DNA of 59,135 nt. It comes from GCA-002282575 sp964606405 (GTDB lineage Bacteria > Pseudomonadota > Gammaproteobacteria > Thiomicrospirales > Thiomicrospiraceae). The translations under genes and the position numbers were made by a program. The DNA is taken from NCBI GenBank assembly GCA_964606405.1, contig CAZSGH010000016.1, forward strand, positions 1 to 59,135, in the 5' to 3' direction. Shown piece by piece: positions 58,855 to 59,135 of the stretch. Under the pieces are notes generated by a model. It searched no databases. It was not told the origin of the DNA and saw nothing but the letters and a program-made list of their open reading frames with translations. Within the stretch, counting starts at the first letter, position 1, and every line of letters begins with the position of its first letter.

Positions 58855-59135
58855 TTATTTAATATCGTAAATTTCGACAACGCCGATGATATTGTCGGCT
58901 TCAGCCACCAGTAGTGCGGTGATTTTATGTGCTGCCATAACCGACTCTGCTTCGCCCAATCGCGCATCGGGTGAGATAGTTTTGGGTGCTTTAGTCATCA
59001 GCTCCGTTGCGCTAGCCGTTAAAAAGTCAGCACCCAAGCGAATCATTGCACGACGCAAATCACCGTCCGAAATAATGCCGACAGTTTTGTTCGTATCTTG
59101 CACCAAACACAACCCCAAACGTCCTTGGGTAATAC
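58855..59135 (-). CDS. kdsD: Arabinose-5-phosphate isomerase, C-terminal CBS region (partial)
   Basis: The window holds only the last 93 or so residues of a CBS-domain protein: GLCLVQDTNKTVGIISDGDLRRAM, ELMTKAPKTISPDARLGEAE, ITALLVAEADNIIGVVEIYDI. This matches the tandem CBS part of KdsD, which makes D-arabinose 5-phosphate for Kdo. The adjacent Kdo transferase gene supports it. The N-terminal SIS domain, and thus final proof, lies outside. Confidence 0.8.
   Translation of the reverse strand, partial: ITQGRLGLCLVQDTNKTVGIISDGDLRRAMIRLGADFLTASATELMTKAPKTISPDARLGEAESVMAAHKITALLVAEADNIIGVVEIYDIK

Overview
The window comes from a gammaproteobacterium of moderate-to-low GC. The evidence is the conserved order nadB ... 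rseC-mucD-lepA-lepB-rnc-era-recO-pdxJ-acpS, the murB-csiV-mfd block, the leuS-lptE-holA block, and type II secretion genes. A sulfide:quinone oxidoreductase and a mevalonate-pathway pair (class I-like HMG-CoA reductase and type 2 IPP isomerase) point to a free-living sulfur-oxidising relative, perhaps Thiotrichales/Beggiatoa-like. That placement is inference only. A 10-N assembly gap lies inside ettA, and genes at both window ends are cut off.

Layout. 1-2028 (minus): fni and mvaA. 2156-6641: gspC, gspD, gspE of type II secretion, without the rest of the operon. 6902-8673 (minus): two tandem HDOD signalling proteins, the upstream one with a frameshifted tail. 8833-11211: ettA and coaE. 11294-12328 (minus): a DamX-like SPOR protein. 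12811-15261: rpsO and pnp. 15403-21960: amino-acid biosynthesis (leuC, leuD, alaA, hom, thrC and a downstream partner). 21970-23247 (minus): an LplT-like transporter. 23378-24022: four tRNAs. 24088-28789: pcnB, folK, panB, panC, ilvE and a small zinc-finger protein. 28828-29859: a diguanylate cyclase gene broken by an in-frame TAG. 29881-31434 (minus): rpoN. 31746-32180: an unknown membrane protein. 32239-37342 (minus): murB, csiV, mfd. 37558-38850: sqr. 39160-44764: leuS, lptE, holA, proA. 44925-45911: a PDC-sensor membrane protein. 45930-47540 (minus): nadB. 47772-56347: rseC to acpS. 56532-57278: a degenerate CobS-family protein. 57427-59135 (minus): waaA and the CBS end of kdsD.

The most striking feature is a family of about 130-155 bp structured intergenic repeats. 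I count 15 recognisable copies plus an isolated end hairpin and one degenerate remnant, in both orientations. A full copy has imperfect terminal inverted repeats (GGGAAnCTCTAAAAAC ... GTTTTTAGAGGTnCCC), a left hairpin (CTAAAAAC/GTTTTTAG), and a central hairpin with arms CTGAAGGAAGGGG / CCCCTTCCTTCAG. Some copies show compensatory changes in the central arms. Several also show a covarying complementarity between the central loop and the right flank, which would form a pseudoknot. The copies abut or enter genes: they supply stop codons (holA, recO, the cobS-like gene), the CoaE C-terminal tail and the acpS ribosome-binding site. One sits where related bacteria carry rpoE-rseA-rseB. This family, as a selfish element and as a possible regulatory or terminator RNA, is my main candidate for something undescribed.
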